In this document: positions 7,504 to 16,945 of the stretch, in pieces | Position numbering within the stretch: the stretch's first letter is position 1 | How the letters are laid out: every line of letters starts with the position of its first letter | Assembly (NCBI RefSeq): GCF_938029845.1 | Contig: NZ_CALHGG010000155.1 | Span: 1-56,226, forward strand | Origin: an uncultured Capnocytophaga sp. | GTDB lineage: Bacteria > Bacteroidota > Bacteroidia > Flavobacteriales > Flavobacteriaceae | Direction: 5' to 3' | Length of the DNA stretch: 56,226 nt | The notes under the pieces: model-generated | The model's input: only the letters and a program-made list of their open reading frames with translations | Told to the model about the DNA's origin: nothing | Databases searched by the model: none | Made by a program: the position numbers and the translations under genes

Positions 7504-8898
7504 ATGAAAGAGTTTAGAATAGAATCAGACCTTTTAGGGGAATTGCAAGTACCTAAAGAGGCTTACTATGGGGTACAAACACAACGTGCCTTAGAGAACT
7601 TCCATATTTCTAACAGCAAGATGAGTGACTATCCAGAGTTCATTCGTGCTTTTGCGTTTGTAAAATTAGCTGCTGCTCAGGCCAATGCGGCCTTAGGGGT
7701 GATCCCTAAAGAAATCGGAGCAGCGATAGAGAAAGCAGCTCATGAGGTGATTGACGGAAAGTTCCATGACCAATTCCCAGTGGATATGTTCCAAGGAGGA
7801 GCGGGTACTTCTGTGAATATGAATGCCAATGAGGTGATTGCTAACCGTGCTTTGGAAATCTTGGGTTATGAAAAAGGGGATTATGTACACTGTTACCCCA
7901 ATGACCATGTCAATGGTTCTCAATCCACCAACGACTCTTACCCAACTGCTATTAAGCTTGCCGTATTCAATATGAATAAAAAGCTCGTAAAACATGTACA
8001 AGCCTTAGCCGATGCTTTCCGCAAGAAAGGAAAAGAGTTTGCCGATGTGATTAAGATGGGACGTACTCAGCTTCAGGATGCAGTGCCTATGACCCTTGGT
8101 CAGGAGTTTGAAGCATACGCAGTAAGTCTTGAGGCAGAAATTGCTACCTTGAACAAAACAGCCAATTCACTACTTGAAATCAATATGGGAGGTACCGCCA
8201 TTGGTACAGGACTCAATGCCCCTCATGGTTATGCTAAGCTATGTACAGAGAACTTAGCCAAAGCCACCGGAGAGGCATTTGTTCTTTCTCATGACTTGAT
8301 AGAGGCTACACCTGATACGAGTGCCTATGTATTCTACTCCTCTGGGCTTAAGAAATTTGCAGTGAAACTCTCCAAGATTTGTAATGACTTGCGCCTATTG
8401 GCATCTGGTCCTCGTGCAGGCTTGAGCGAAATCAATCTTCCTCCTATGCAACCAGGTTCTTCTATCATGCCAGGGAAAGTAAACCCTGTAATCCCTGAAG
8501 TGGTGAACCAAGTATGTTTCAAGGTGATTGGTAACGATCTTACAGTAACTTTCGCGGCTGAAGCAGGACAATTGGAACTCAACGTAATGGAACCTGTGAT
8601 CTGCCAAGCTATCATGGAGTCTATCACGCTCTTTGAAAATGCAGTTGACACCCTCAAAGACAAATGCGTGGTAGGTATCACTGCTAACCGTGAAGTATGT
8701 CTTAACATGGTGAAGAATAGTATCGGTATCGTAACAGCACTGAATCCTCATATCGGCTACAAGAACAGTACTAAGATAGCCAAAGAAGCCCTACAAACAG
8801 GTAAGGCAGTATATGACTTGGTGCTAGACCATGGTTTACTCTCTAAGGAAAAATTGGATGAAATCCTTGATCCTAAGAATATGATTGTGGCCAAATAA
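7504..8898 (+). CDS. aspA: Aspartate ammonia-lyase
   Basis: A 464-aa enzyme of the fumarase/aspartase superfamily, full length. It converts L-aspartate to fumarate and ammonia in the cytoplasm. The N-terminus '[20 protein letters not shown]' and '[12 protein letters not shown]' match aspartase. The signature loop '[16 protein letters not shown]' (about residues 317-332) contains the catalytic Ser. '[14 protein letters not shown]'-type and '[18 protein letters not shown]' segments form the active site. Aspartase rather than fumarase is supported by the start and by '[16 protein letters not shown]'. A rho-independent terminator follows. Together with dcuB and sdhCAB elsewhere in the window it could feed fumarate respiration. 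Confidence 0.95.
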   Translation: MKEFRIESDLLGELQVPKEAYYGVQTQRALENFHISNSKMSDYPEFIRAFAFVKLAAAQANAALGVIPKEIGAAIEKAAHEVIDGKFHDQFPVDMFQGGAGTSVNMNANEVIANRALEILGYEKGDYVHCYPNDHVNGSQSTNDSYPTAIKLAVFNMNKKLVKHVQALADAFRKKGKEFADVIKMGRTQLQDAVPMTLGQEFEAYAVSLEAEIATLNKTANSLLEINMGGTAIGTGLNAPHGYAKLCTENLAKATGEAFVLSHDLIEATPDTSAYVFYSSGLKKFAVKLSKICNDLRLLASGPRAGLSEINLPPMQPGSSIMPGKVNPVIPEVVNQVCFKVIGNDLTVTFAAEAGQLELNVMEPVICQAIMESITLFENAVDTLKDKCVVGITANREVCLNMVKNSIGIVTALNPHIGYKNSTKIAKEALQTGKAVYDLVLDHGLLSKEKLDEILDPKNMIVAK

Positions 8899-8934
8899 CG
8901 CTGAATATATATGTACTTTGTTTAATAATGACGG

Positions 8935-8965
8935 AAAGGTTGTCCTATGGGCAACCTTTTTTAGT
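8935..8965 (+). terminator. Terminator after aspA
   Basis: Stem AAAGGTTGTCC / GGGCAACCTTT with a 3-bp loop (one G-T pair), followed by a T-run; 37 bp after the aspA stop. Confidence 0.85.
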
Positions 8966-9370
8966 TTTTATGAAATTATATTCAATTCGAATTTCTCTTT
9001 ATTCTCCCTTCAACTTTATATAGTTTTAAGAATTCTAGATTGTTTTCTCTCTTCATCATTTGTTTTCTTTCTAATAAAATCAAATATTAGGTGTTTCGAT
9101 GTCTTATTATTAAATACATATAAACGCTTATAATGTTAAAATAAGACGTTAAGGTGTTAAATGTATATTTTTATCAAAAAAATATCGAATTAAAAAAATA
9201 TTGCAATATTTTTATTATGTAAAAATGTAATTATTTGATTATCAATAATTGTTAAAAATGTATTTGAAATAAAATTAATAAAAAACGTTTTTAAATGATT
9301 TTTATTTAAAAAAATATCTTTGTTTAATGAAATAAAATGAATATTTGTAGTGTAAAAATGAATTTTTTAT
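8966..9370. other. AT-rich gap upstream of susC with palindromes, no gene seen
   Basis: About 400 bp without a convincing gene on either strand. It becomes very AT-rich towards susC. Two palindromes stand out: AAAAATATTGCAATATTTTT at 9194-9213 and an imperfect one centred near 9241 (TTATTTGATTATCAATAA). These could be regulator sites for susC, but no regulator gene is adjacent. Confidence 0.4.
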
Positions 9371-9401
9371 TTTGTAGGGTATATTTTTTTTACTACTTTT
9401 G
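9371..9401 (+). promoter_or_regulatory. Promoter of susCD
   Basis: TTTG at 9371-9374, a 19-bp spacer, and TACTTTTG at 9394-9401: an exact Bacteroidetes -33/-7 arrangement. The predicted start near 9408 leaves a leader of about 20 bp before the susC ATG. Confidence 0.8.
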
Positions 9402-9427
9402 CCCTTGTATTTCTTAAACAATATCTG

Positions 9428-12400
9428 ATGAGATTAAACAAACTTTTGTATGCATTGTTGTTGGTGATAACAATGCAAGGCTTTTCGCTTGCACAAGAGC
9501 GGGAAGTATCGGGAAGCGTCAAGGACGCTAGTGGGGAGCCACTCTTTGGAGCGGCCGTAGTAGTAGAAGGGGAAAGTAAAGGTACTGGAACCGATATGGA
9601 CGGTAAGTTTACCATTAAGGTAGCCCCTGGGAAGAACTTAGAGATTAGTTTTCTAGGAATGAAAACTAAGGTAGTCAAAGTGGGTTCGTCCAAGCGTATT
9701 GATGTAGTTTTGGAAGTAGAGTCCCAGGACTTGGATGAGTTCGAGATGGTAGGCTATGTTATTGTGAAGAAAGATCAGTATGTAGGTTCGGCCTCCTCTG
9801 TGGATAAGGAGTCCCTTAAGCGTAAGAGTGTCTCCGATGTATCTCAGGCACTGGCAGGAGAAGCCGCTGGGGTGCGGGTGATCAATACTTCTGGTCAACC
9901 TGGATCTTCGGCTACGGTGCGCGTACGTGGTTTCGGTTCGGTCAATGGGAACCGCAGTCCACTCTATGTGCTTGACGGAGTGCCTTTTGACGGTAACCTC
10001 TCTTCTATTAATCCAGATGATATTGAATCCATGACTGTACTTAAGGATGCGACTTCTACTTCGGTATATGGTTCACGTGGCGCCAATGGGGTAGTGCTCA
10101 TCACTACCAAGAAAGGTCGTGCCAATCAGTCCAATATACAAGTAGAATCCAAGATAGGCTTTAACTCTCGCCTATTGCCTCGCTATCAGGTAATCAGCAG
10201 CCCAGAGGAATATGCCGAAATAGGTTGGAGTGCTATGCGCCAGCGCGGGGTCTTGGAACAACAAAGAAATCCATCAAGCTTCAATGCTGCTTATTCCAGT
10301 GTGGAGGACTATGCCAATAAGAACCTTTTCGGTCGTCTTGGTTTCGCAACCAAATACAATATGTGGAATGGCGATCCTACACAGCTGATAGACCCTTCCA
10401 CAGGCAAGATGCGCCCTGGGGTTACTCGTAAGTACAGCCCTGAAAACTGGGCAGACTATGCTTATCAGGCATCTGTACGTACCGAATACAATCTTAATAT
10501 AAGCGGTGGAAATGATAAGACGACTTACTACACCAGTTTAGGTTTCTTGGACGATGTGGGGTATGCAATCAATACCAATTTCAAACGTTATTCAGGTCGT
10601 GTAAATGTCTCTCACCAAGCCAAACCTTGGCTCAAAGGAGAATTTAACTTGGGTTACGCTCATTCCAAGAGTAGAGAAAACGGACAAACCGAAGACGTGG
10701 ATAACCTCTTCTGGGTAACGGATAACATGCCGCCTATCTACCCCTTGTTCTTGCGCGATGCTCAAGGAAACAAGGTACCCGATAAGTATTTCCCTGGTAA
10801 CTACCAATATGACTTTGGGAACGGACGTGGCTTCTCCGGAACGACCAATGCCATCGCTCAAGGAATGCTTGATAGAAAGGACAGAACACGTAATGAGCTT
10901 AATGCCAATGTATTCTTCAAGGTGGATTTCCTTAAGGAACTATCCTTCGAGACCCGCTTGGGAGGACAATACTATAATAAAAGTATAGATAATGTGATCA
11001 ATCCTTACTATGGTGCTGAACAAGGCGAGAAGGGACGTATCACCAAGCACAAACAAGAACTCTTGAACTATACTTTCCTACAACTCTTGCGCTATACTCA
11101 ATCCTTTGGCAATCACAATGTACAGGCTTTCGTGGCTCATGAAAGTACTACCTATGACAAGACCTTTATGTATGGTAACAAGAGTGGATTGGTGGATCCT
11201 AAGAGCAATGAACTTAATAGTGCCATCAAGCTCGCGGGTCTTAACTCCTATACCAATAGCTACCGCTTGGAGAGCTATTTTGGTCAGGTGATGTATGATT
11301 ATGAGAGCCGTTACTTGCTTTCTGCTTCTTTGCGTCGTGATGGTTCATCTCGTTTCCTTAATGAGAAATGGGGTAACTTCGCCTCTGCGGGTATAGGTTG
11401 GGTGGTAAGCCGTGAGAAATTCTTGGAAAACAAGAAATACTTGCCTTACCTCAAGCTCAAAGCTAGTTATGGTACTGTAGGTGACCAGAATATAGGTTAT
11501 TATTCAGGCTATGATGTGTATGATATAGACAACTTTATGAACCTGCCTGCTGCTACCTTCTATCGTATAGGTTACCCTGACCTTACTTGGGAAAAGTCCA
11601 AAATATTCCAAGTAGGTACCGAATTTACCTTACTTGAAAGCAGAGCGATAGATGTACAATTGGATTACTATCACAAGACTACCGACAACCTGATCTTTGC
11701 CAGTACCTTGGCACCTTCTTCAGGGAATAACGTCTATACAGTCAATGATGGACTCTTGACCAACAGCGGATTGGAGTTCAGTGTAACAGGTCATGTGGTG
11801 AATCACGAAGATTTTAAGTTGGATTTATCTCTCAATGGAGAGGTACTCTCCAACAAGCTTACCCGTATGCCTATAGACAATACCACTCAGAAACCCAAGG
11901 TGTTGGATAACATAGGAGGATATGCACGTGCCAAAGACCACTCTATCTATGATTTCTATATGCGTGAGTATAGAGGGGTAAATCCAAATACAGGGGCTGC
12001 TCAATATACTATGTACTATCAGGATCGCAACAACAACCAACAGTATGACAACGGAGAAGAAATCACTTCCTTGTATGAGTTTGAGGCTGCTAATCCTGGG
12101 GCGGCAGTACAACAGACTATCACTGAAACCTATACCAAGGCTACCCAGATGTTTGTAGGCAAATCAGCCATACCCGATGTACGCGGAGCCATCACCCTAA
12201 AGGCAGCTTACAAAGGCTTCTCTTTTACTACCCAGTGGCTCTACGGATTAGGAGGTTACTCTTATGATAATATCTATGCCAATATGATGACCAACCGAAA
12301 GATAGGGGGCAATATGTGGCATGCTGATGTGCGTAATCGTTGGCAACGCCCTGGCGACCAGACCGATGTGCCTCGCCTCTCCTCAGGCTTTAGTGCCAAT

Positions 12401-12670
12401 GAGCAGAATGTCAACTCTACCTCTACACGTTTCTTGACCAAATCCGACTATTTGGCCTTGAATAACATCACCTTAGGCTATGATTTGCCCAAGGAAGTAT
12501 GTGAGAGTGTAGGTTTCTCCTCATTGACTTTTACCCTTTCAGGAGATAATCTTTGGATACTTACCCACCGAAAAGGGTTCAACCCAACCGCTTCAGAAGT
12601 AGGAAGCTCCAATCGTTACCAATATGCACCACTTTCTACCTTTACCTTAGGAGTAAGAGCTAATTTCTAA
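9428..12670 (+). CDS. SusC/RagA-type TonB-dependent transporter
   Basis: A 1080-aa outer-membrane receptor. Signal peptide to about residue 23 ('MQGFSLAQ'); carboxypeptidase-regulatory-like domain to about 100 ('SGSVKDASGEPLFGAAVVV'); TonB plug at about 105-235 with the SusC signatures 'VRVRGFGSVNGNRSPLYVLD' and 'DATSTSVYGSRGANGVVLIT'; then a 22-strand barrel ending in 'TFTLGVRANF' with C-terminal Phe. SusC forms the channel under the SusD lid and imports oligosaccharides, glycopeptides or peptides using TonB energy. SusD follows by 11 bp. No glycoside hydrolase, protease or sensor gene is attached, so the substrate cannot be inferred. It has its own promoter and terminator. Confidence 0.93.
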   Translation: MRLNKLLYALLLVITMQGFSLAQEREVSGSVKDASGEPLFGAAVVVEGESKGTGTDMDGKFTIKVAPGKNLEISFLGMKTKVVKVGSSKRIDVVLEVESQDLDEFEMVGYVIVKKDQYVGSASSVDKESLKRKSVSDVSQALAGEAAGVRVINTSGQPGSSATVRVRGFGSVNGNRSPLYVLDGVPFDGNLSSINPDDIESMTVLKDATSTSVYGSRGANGVVLITTKKGRANQSNIQVESKIGFNSRLLPRYQVISSPEEYAEIGWSAMRQRGVLEQQRNPSSFNAAYSSVEDYANKNLFGRLGFATKYNMWNGDPTQLIDPSTGKMRPGVTRKYSPENWADYAYQASVRTEYNLNISGGNDKTTYYTSLGFLDDVGYAINTNFKRYSGRVNVSHQAKPWLKGEFNLGYAHSKSRENGQTEDVDNLFWVTDNMPPIYPLFLRDAQGNKVPDKYFPGNYQYDFGNGRGFSGTTNAIAQGMLDRKDRTRNELNANVFFKVDFLKELSFETRLGGQYYNKSIDNVINPYYGAEQGEKGRITKHKQELLNYTFLQLLRYTQSFGNHNVQAFVAHESTTYDKTFMYGNKSGLVDPKSNELNSAIKLAGLNSYTNSYRLESYFGQVMYDYESRYLLSASLRRDGSSRFLNEKWGNFASAGIGWVVSREKFLENKKYLPYLKLKASYGTVGDQNIGYYSGYDVYDIDNFMNLPAATFYRIGYPDLTWEKSKIFQVGTEFTLLESRAIDVQLDYYHKTTDNLIFASTLAPSSGNNVYTVNDGLLTNSGLEFSVTGHVVNHEDFKLDLSLNGEVLSNKLTRMPIDNTTQKPKVLDNIGGYARAKDHSIYDFYMREYRGVNPNTGAAQYTMYYQDRNNNQQYDNGEEITSLYEFEAANPGAAVQQTITETYTKATQMFVGKSAIPDVRGAITLKAAYKGFSFTTQWLYGLGGYSYDNIYANMMTNRKIGGNMWHADVRNRWQRPGDQTDVPRLSSGFSANEQNVNSTSTRFLTKSDYLALNNITLGYDLPKEVCESVGFSSLTFTLSGDNLWILTHRKGFNPTASEVGSSNRYQYAPLSTFTLGVRANF

Positions 12671-12681
12671 AAACAACAACC

Positions 12682-14175
12682 ATGAAAAAGAAGATATATA
12701 TAGGACTATTGGCAGTGAGTATGGCACTTACTGCCTGTCAAAAGGATTTTTTGGAGACCAAACCTTCCGAAACACTCTCAGGAGCTGAGCCACAGGAGAA
12801 GCTCAATGGTCTCTATGTGATGCTGGCCAAGCCACGTTCGGCCAATACACGCCCAGGACAAGACTTTCCCCGTGCTGAAGACTTCGGGCAGAAGAGTTAT
12901 GATATCTATATGGATATGCTCTCTGGCGATATGGCATTCTCTCAATCCTATTACGGTTGGTTTTCCAATGTCGCCAACTTGCAAGCCACTCAGGACTTTA
13001 GTGCCGCAGAGAACTATACCCCTTGGCGCTATTACTATAAGGTGATCTACACCGTCAATAACCTTTTGGCACAGGTAGGTACCCCTAAGAATAATGATGA
13101 GAGATATATTGTAGCCCAAGCACACGCCCTTAGGGGATACGCTTATTTCTATTTGTTACAGCTCTTTGCCACCGAATATGACCCTAATGCGCTTTCCATA
13201 CCGCTCTATACCGAGGCTAACAAGGTAGGAAAAGGTAAGGCACGACAATCCGAGGTGTATGCCCTTATCGTGAGCGACCTTACCAAAGCAGTAACCGACC
13301 TTAACGGCTTTACCCGTAGCAATAAAGGTATGATAGACAAATATGTAGCCGAAGGACTCTTAGCCTATGTATATGGAGCTATGGGTAATAATGATGAGAT
13401 GACCCGCCTAGCTTTAGATATAGTAAATAATAGTGGTTACCCTCTTACCACCCGCAAGGAGACTTACTATGACGCAGATACCAAGCAAGGGGGAGGCTTT
13501 AATGACCTAAATACACCCAGTTGGATGTGGGGACTTGATATCTTGGCTGAGAACAACATCACCGAGGTCTCTTGGTGGTCACAAGTGGATGTCTTCACCT
13601 ATGGTTATGCCGATGCTGATGAGATCAAGGCGATAGATGACCGACTTTATGGGCAGATAAGAGCGAATGACCTACGCAAAAAACAGTTTGATGACAACGA
13701 TGTGGATCCAGATCCATCGCTCAACAATCGTCATCGCCCTGTTAATAAGTTCTTTGCCCCTGGCCGTACTCGCAAAGGGCAGATGGTTGTTACTACCGAC
13801 TACCTCTATATGCGTGTGGATGAGTTCTACCTCTTAGCAGCCGAAGGATTGGCTAAAAATAATAACCTATCAGAAGCTAAACGCATCTATAAAAAACTAC
13901 TTAAGTTACGCTATCCAGAACTTACTGCCGATGCGGATATTGCTTATGTAGATGCTCTTTCCAAGGATGCCCTGCTGGATGATATCTACCTCAACACCCG
14001 TATAGAGCTGTGGGGAGAAGGAAAGAGTTATCTCTCGCTTAAGCGTAACAAAAGGAGTGTAACCCGTGGTAATAACCATATACAATACAATGGGGAGACC
14101 TTCCAGTACAATGATCCTAAGATCACCCTACTAATCCCTGAAAATGAAGTCAATAACAATCCTAATATTAGATAA
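12682..14175 (+). CDS. SusD/RagB family substrate-binding lipoprotein
   Basis: A 497-aa surface lipoprotein with lipobox 'MALTAC' (Cys at about residue 19). The mature start 'QKDFLETKPSE' is a standard SusD opening. The helical TPR-like scaffold is visible: 'YIVAQAHALRGYAYFYLLQL' and 'DYLYMRVDEFYLLAAEGLAK' are the two most conserved SusD helices, and 'IELWGEGKSYLSLKRNK' is the usual C-terminal motif. SusD proteins cap the SusC barrel and bind ligand at the cell surface. The gene is co-transcribed with susC and closed by a terminator. Ligand unknown. Confidence 0.92.
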   Translation: MKKKIYIGLLAVSMALTACQKDFLETKPSETLSGAEPQEKLNGLYVMLAKPRSANTRPGQDFPRAEDFGQKSYDIYMDMLSGDMAFSQSYYGWFSNVANLQATQDFSAAENYTPWRYYYKVIYTVNNLLAQVGTPKNNDERYIVAQAHALRGYAYFYLLQLFATEYDPNALSIPLYTEANKVGKGKARQSEVYALIVSDLTKAVTDLNGFTRSNKGMIDKYVAEGLLAYVYGAMGNNDEMTRLALDIVNNSGYPLTTRKETYYDADTKQGGGFNDLNTPSWMWGLDILAENNITEVSWWSQVDVFTYGYADADEIKAIDDRLYGQIRANDLRKKQFDDNDVDPDPSLNNRHRPVNKFFAPGRTRKGQMVVTTDYLYMRVDEFYLLAAEGLAKNNNLSEAKRIYKKLLKLRYPELTADADIAYVDALSKDALLDDIYLNTRIELWGEGKSYLSLKRNKRSVTRGNNHIQYNGETFQYNDPKITLLIPENEVNNNPNIR

Positions 14176-14189
14176 CCCAAGAAGATGAT

Positions 14190-14217
14190 GAGGCTGCCGA
14201 AAGGCAGTCTCTTTTTT
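14190..14217 (+). terminator. Terminator after susD
   Basis: Stem GAGGCTGCC / GGCAGTCTC (one G-T pair) with a GAAA tetraloop, followed by six T; 15 bp after the susD stop. Confidence 0.9.
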
Positions 14218-14258
14218 GTGTTGTCTTTAGAGGTCTTGCAAAAATTATTCACTTTTAA

Positions 14259-14289
14259 TTGTCCACTATTCATTTATTTTGTATTTTTG
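14259..14289 (+). promoter_or_regulatory. Promoter of the msrA operon
   Basis: TTG at 14259-14261, 20-bp spacer, TATTTTTG at 14282-14289. The upstream sequence is a word-like repeat (ACTTTTAATTGTCCACTATT). Confidence 0.55.
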
Positions 14290-14307
14290 CCTTCAAGAAC
14301 AGATTTT

Positions 14308-14880
14308 ATGGAAGTAGCGATTATAGCAGGAGGATGCTTCTGGTGTACGGAGGCTATTTTTAAGCGATTGATAGGAGTGGAGCAGGTGGAGGTGGGTTTT
14401 GTTGGAGGGAGTGTGCCTGAGCCTTCCTATAAGGAGGTATGCAAGGGAGATACAGATCATGCAGAGGCTATACGCATCACCTATGACCCTAAGCAGCTCT
14501 CTTACTTGGATATATTGGAGATCTTCTGGCAAGCACATGATCCTACCACCTTTAACCGACAAGGGGAGGATGAGGGGACTCAATACCGCTCAGCTATTTT
14601 CTACCTTGATGAAAATCAGCACCAAGCAGCCTTACAAAGCAAGGAGCGGATAGCTCATACATTTGCAATGCCCATAGTAACCGACATTGTACCAGCAGGT
14701 GAGTTCTATCCCGTACAAGAGGACTACCTAATAAACTATTATGAAAATAACACCGATAGGGGATACTGTATTTTTACTATTGCACCCAAAATCAATAAGA
14801 TATATAACCTCTTTCAAGAAAAAATAAAACCAACTTATCAAGCATTAGAACATGAAGACAGAACTCAAAAAACTATTTGA
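14308..14880 (+). CDS. msrA: Peptide methionine (S)-S-oxide reductase
   Basis: Start ATG 14308 is chosen because the open frame further upstream runs through the susD terminator and the promoter. The 190-aa product starts with the MsrA active-site motif 'AGGCFWCTEAIFKRL'; the Cys of GCFW is the catalytic residue that reduces methionine S-sulfoxide in damaged proteins. Other family motifs are 'GFVGGSVPEPSYKEVCKGDT', 'HAEAIRITYDP', 'FWQAHDPTTFNRQGEDEGTQ' and 'YRSAIFY'. There is no signal peptide, so it acts in the cytoplasm. Its last codons overlap the next gene by 29 bp, which implies translational coupling in a three-gene operon. Confidence 0.93.
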   Translation: MEVAIIAGGCFWCTEAIFKRLIGVEQVEVGFVGGSVPEPSYKEVCKGDTDHAEAIRITYDPKQLSYLDILEIFWQAHDPTTFNRQGEDEGTQYRSAIFYLDENQHQAALQSKERIAHTFAMPIVTDIVPAGEFYPVQEDYLINYYENNTDRGYCIFTIAPKINKIYNLFQEKIKPTYQALEHEDRTQKTI

Positions 14881-15079
14881 GGGCGACCTCTCTACGGTAA
14901 CTCTCTTGACTGCTGCCTTACAGGAGGTGGAGATTACGCCTATTATTAAGGATCCTATGGCTTCGGCAATTATTGCAGGCTATGGCGCATTGGGAGGAGA
15001 TCAACAAGTTTTCGTTTTCCAAGACCAATGGGAGAAAGCCACCGAGGTGCTAAAGGAACTTAATCTCAACAAAGAATGA
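14852..15079 (+). CDS. DUF2007-type small protein
   Basis: A 75-aa cytoplasmic protein. It resembles DUF2007 ('putative signal transducing protein'), a small ferredoxin-like fold: 'LFEGDLSTVTLLTAALQEVE' provides the first strand and helix, 'ITPIIKDPMAS' the middle, and 'QVFVFQDQWEKATEVLKELN' the last strand and helix with the usual 'vV...da..A.evL' pattern. It overlaps the end of msrA by 29 bp and the start of the HAD gene by 4 bp (ATGA), so the three are co-translated. The function of the family is unknown. Confidence 0.75.
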   Translation: MKTELKKLFEGDLSTVTLLTAALQEVEITPIIKDPMASAIIAGYGALGGDQQVFVFQDQWEKATEVLKELNLNKE

Positions 15080-15879
15080 TAAAACTCATTATTTCCGATA
15101 TGGATGGGACACTCCTGAACAGTCGTCACGAGTTGCCCAAGGATTTTATGTCTGTATTTGAACAGCTTCAGCAGCGAGGTATCTATTTTTGTGCAGCTAG
15201 TGGGCGCCAATATCTTAGTTTGTTACAGTTCTTCTCACCCGTTAAGGATCGTATGGCTTTTATTTCCGAGAATGGTGCCTTTGTCAATGTAAATGGTAAG
15301 GAGGTTTATCAGAATGCTATAGCCCCCTACTATATTCGGCAGGTCTTGGAGCGTTATAAGGAGTTTACAGGTATGGCCATAGGTCTTTGTGGTAAGAAGG
15401 GCACTTATCTGTTTCCCACTACTCCCTATGCCGAGGAGCAGGTGCGTATATACCACCATACAGTAGTGAAGGTCACTGACCTTTCTGAGATTGAGGATGA
15501 TATCTTTCAAATCACTCTCCTTGACCCTATGGGGGCGCGAGAGCGTTCTTTCCCTGCTTTTGCCTCATTTTCACAAGAAGGACTTAAGGTAACTATCTCT
15601 GGTGCTTATTGGATAGATATTACCAATGCAGGGGTAAATAAAGGAGTAGCCGTGGCAGCACTGCAAGAATCTTTAGGAGTTACGCCCGATGAGACTATGG
15701 CTTTTGGAGACTATCTCAATGATTTAGAATTACTTGGAAGAGCTACTTATAGTTATGCCATGAAGAATGCCCAAGAAGAAGTAAAGCAGGTAGCTACCTA
15801 CCAAACAGAGGAAGATAATGACAATAATGGAGTGTTAAAAACTATTGTAAGAGAGTTAAAAATACCTTTTATCTCTTAA
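15076..15879 (+). CDS. Cof-type HAD-IIB family phosphatase
   Basis: A 267-aa hydrolase. HAD motif I is 'IISDMDGTLLNS' (nucleophile and acid/base Asp pair), motif II is the Ser in 'CAASGRQY', motif III is the Lys in 'NAGVNKGVAVAAL', and motif IV is 'AFGDYLNDLELL'. A C2B cap lies between residues of about 85 and 190. Cof-type members hydrolyse sugar phosphates, flavin or other small phosphorylated metabolites; the exact substrate is not predictable. It starts inside the end of the DUF2007 gene. Confidence 0.88.
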   Translation: MIKLIISDMDGTLLNSRHELPKDFMSVFEQLQQRGIYFCAASGRQYLSLLQFFSPVKDRMAFISENGAFVNVNGKEVYQNAIAPYYIRQVLERYKEFTGMAIGLCGKKGTYLFPTTPYAEEQVRIYHHTVVKVTDLSEIEDDIFQITLLDPMGARERSFPAFASFSQEGLKVTISGAYWIDITNAGVNKGVAVAALQESLGVTPDETMAFGDYLNDLELLGRATYSYAMKNAQEEVKQVATYQTEEDNDNNGVLKTIVRELKIPFIS

Positions 15880-15978
15880 AGAAATAAAAGGATTTTCTTT
15901 TTGGAGTTAGCTGTTTTTATTAATAAATTGATTTTTCCAAACAAAATTAAGGGATTAACTAAACTTTAATCAGAGATA

Positions 15979-16008
15979 TTGCTTTATAACTGAAAAAACG
16001 TACTTTTG
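15979..16008 (+). promoter_or_regulatory. Promoter of the lysozyme-like gene
   Basis: TTG at 15979-15981, 19-bp spacer, TACTTTTG at 16001-16008. It implies a leader of about 70 nt before 16084. Confidence 0.65.
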
Positions 16009-16083
16009 CCCTGTGAAATTTTAAGCACTCTTTCGCTAACAGTTTTTAGCAGAAAAAGGTCAGTCTTAAAGAAATAACAGAAA

Positions 16084-16743
16084 ATGCATAAAAACAAGAA
16101 AAAGTACCTTTCTATAATGAAGGATTTTCTCTTTCCAATGGGAATATCTGCCATTATAGCAATTCTTTTGACACCCTCTTTAGGCACTCAAAAAGATCTT
16201 CATGCCAGCCTAAGGGTAAAAACACCACAGGAGGTGAGCGTGAGCCAAGTGGCTAAGAACACCTTTCAACTCTCTCCTATGAATCACCAAAATGATTTTA
16301 TAGGCTTCAAAGAAAAAATGGGTTACCGTGAGTCCCGTAACAACTACTTTATTACCAATCCATACGGACATGTAGGCAAATACCAGTTTGGAAAGTCCGC
16401 CTTGAAGTTCTATGGTGTTTCCCAATCAGAATTTCTTAGTAGCCCTGCTCTACAAGAAAGTGTATTCTATGCTAGTTTAGCACATAATAAGTGGAAGCTT
16501 CAGCATGAAATCAACACTTTTGCAGGGAAGAACTTTGCGGGAATAACCGTTACTGAATCAGGAATTTTGGCAGCTGCTCACTTGTTGGGTGCTAGTAGTG
16601 TAAAATCCTTCTTCAAGTCCGACGGAAAAACTGAATTTGCCGATGCTAATGGTACAAGCATCATTAATTATATGAAGAGCTTCCAGCACTTTGATCTCTC
16701 CAATATCAAGGCTAGCAAATATGATGGACGCAAACTCATATAG
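16084..16743 (+). CDS. Lysozyme-like/lytic transglycosylase-related exported protein
   Basis: A 219-aa protein. A hydrophobic segment near residues 15-32 ('FLFPMGISAIIAILLTPSLG') serves as a signal or anchor; a second ATG at 16117 would give a more usual signal peptide. The mature domain has a lysozyme-fold pattern: 'MGYRESRNNYFITNPYGHVG' with the candidate catalytic Glu in 'YRESRNNY', followed by 'KYQFGKSALKFYG' and 'ESGILAAAHLLGASSVKSFF'. These motifs occur in phage-type muramidases and transglycosylases that cleave peptidoglycan. It is a single gene with its own promoter and terminator. Role in wall turnover is inferred. Confidence 0.7.
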   Translation: MHKNKKKYLSIMKDFLFPMGISAIIAILLTPSLGTQKDLHASLRVKTPQEVSVSQVAKNTFQLSPMNHQNDFIGFKEKMGYRESRNNYFITNPYGHVGKYQFGKSALKFYGVSQSEFLSSPALQESVFYASLAHNKWKLQHEINTFAGKNFAGITVTESGILAAAHLLGASSVKSFFKSDGKTEFADANGTSIINYMKSFQHFDLSNIKASKYDGRKLI

Positions 16744-16766
16744 ATAGTGACTAGTGACTAATAACA

Positions 16767-16805
16767 AACGCCAGTAATGATGTATCATTATTGGTGTTTT
16801 TTTTT
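16767..16805 (+). terminator. Terminator after the lysozyme-like gene
   Basis: Long stem: AACGCCAGTAATGATG pairs with the downstream TATCATTATTGGTGTT through several G-T pairs, followed by a long T-run. Confidence 0.85.
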
Positions 16806-16880
16806 GCAACTACGGAAGTAATTAATAATCAATTTGTTGCAAAAAATATCAATCAGCAATAAAAAATAATTTAGAAAATA

Positions 16881-16912
16881 TTTGGTTTATAAAATAAACT
16901 TGTTTATCTTTG
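16881..16912 (+). promoter_or_regulatory. Promoter of the membrane protein/wHTH pair
   Basis: TTTG at 16881-16884, 20-bp spacer, TATCTTTG at 16905-16912. Predicted leader of about 27 nt to the ATG at 16946. Confidence 0.75.
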
Positions 16913-16945
16913 TGGTGTATTTCAAACCTTATAATTTATATCATC

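Noticed and set aside
8885..9133. An 82-codon plus-strand frame after aspA
   Set aside because: It begins inside aspA and runs through the terminator into AT-rich DNA; the translation is low-complexity.
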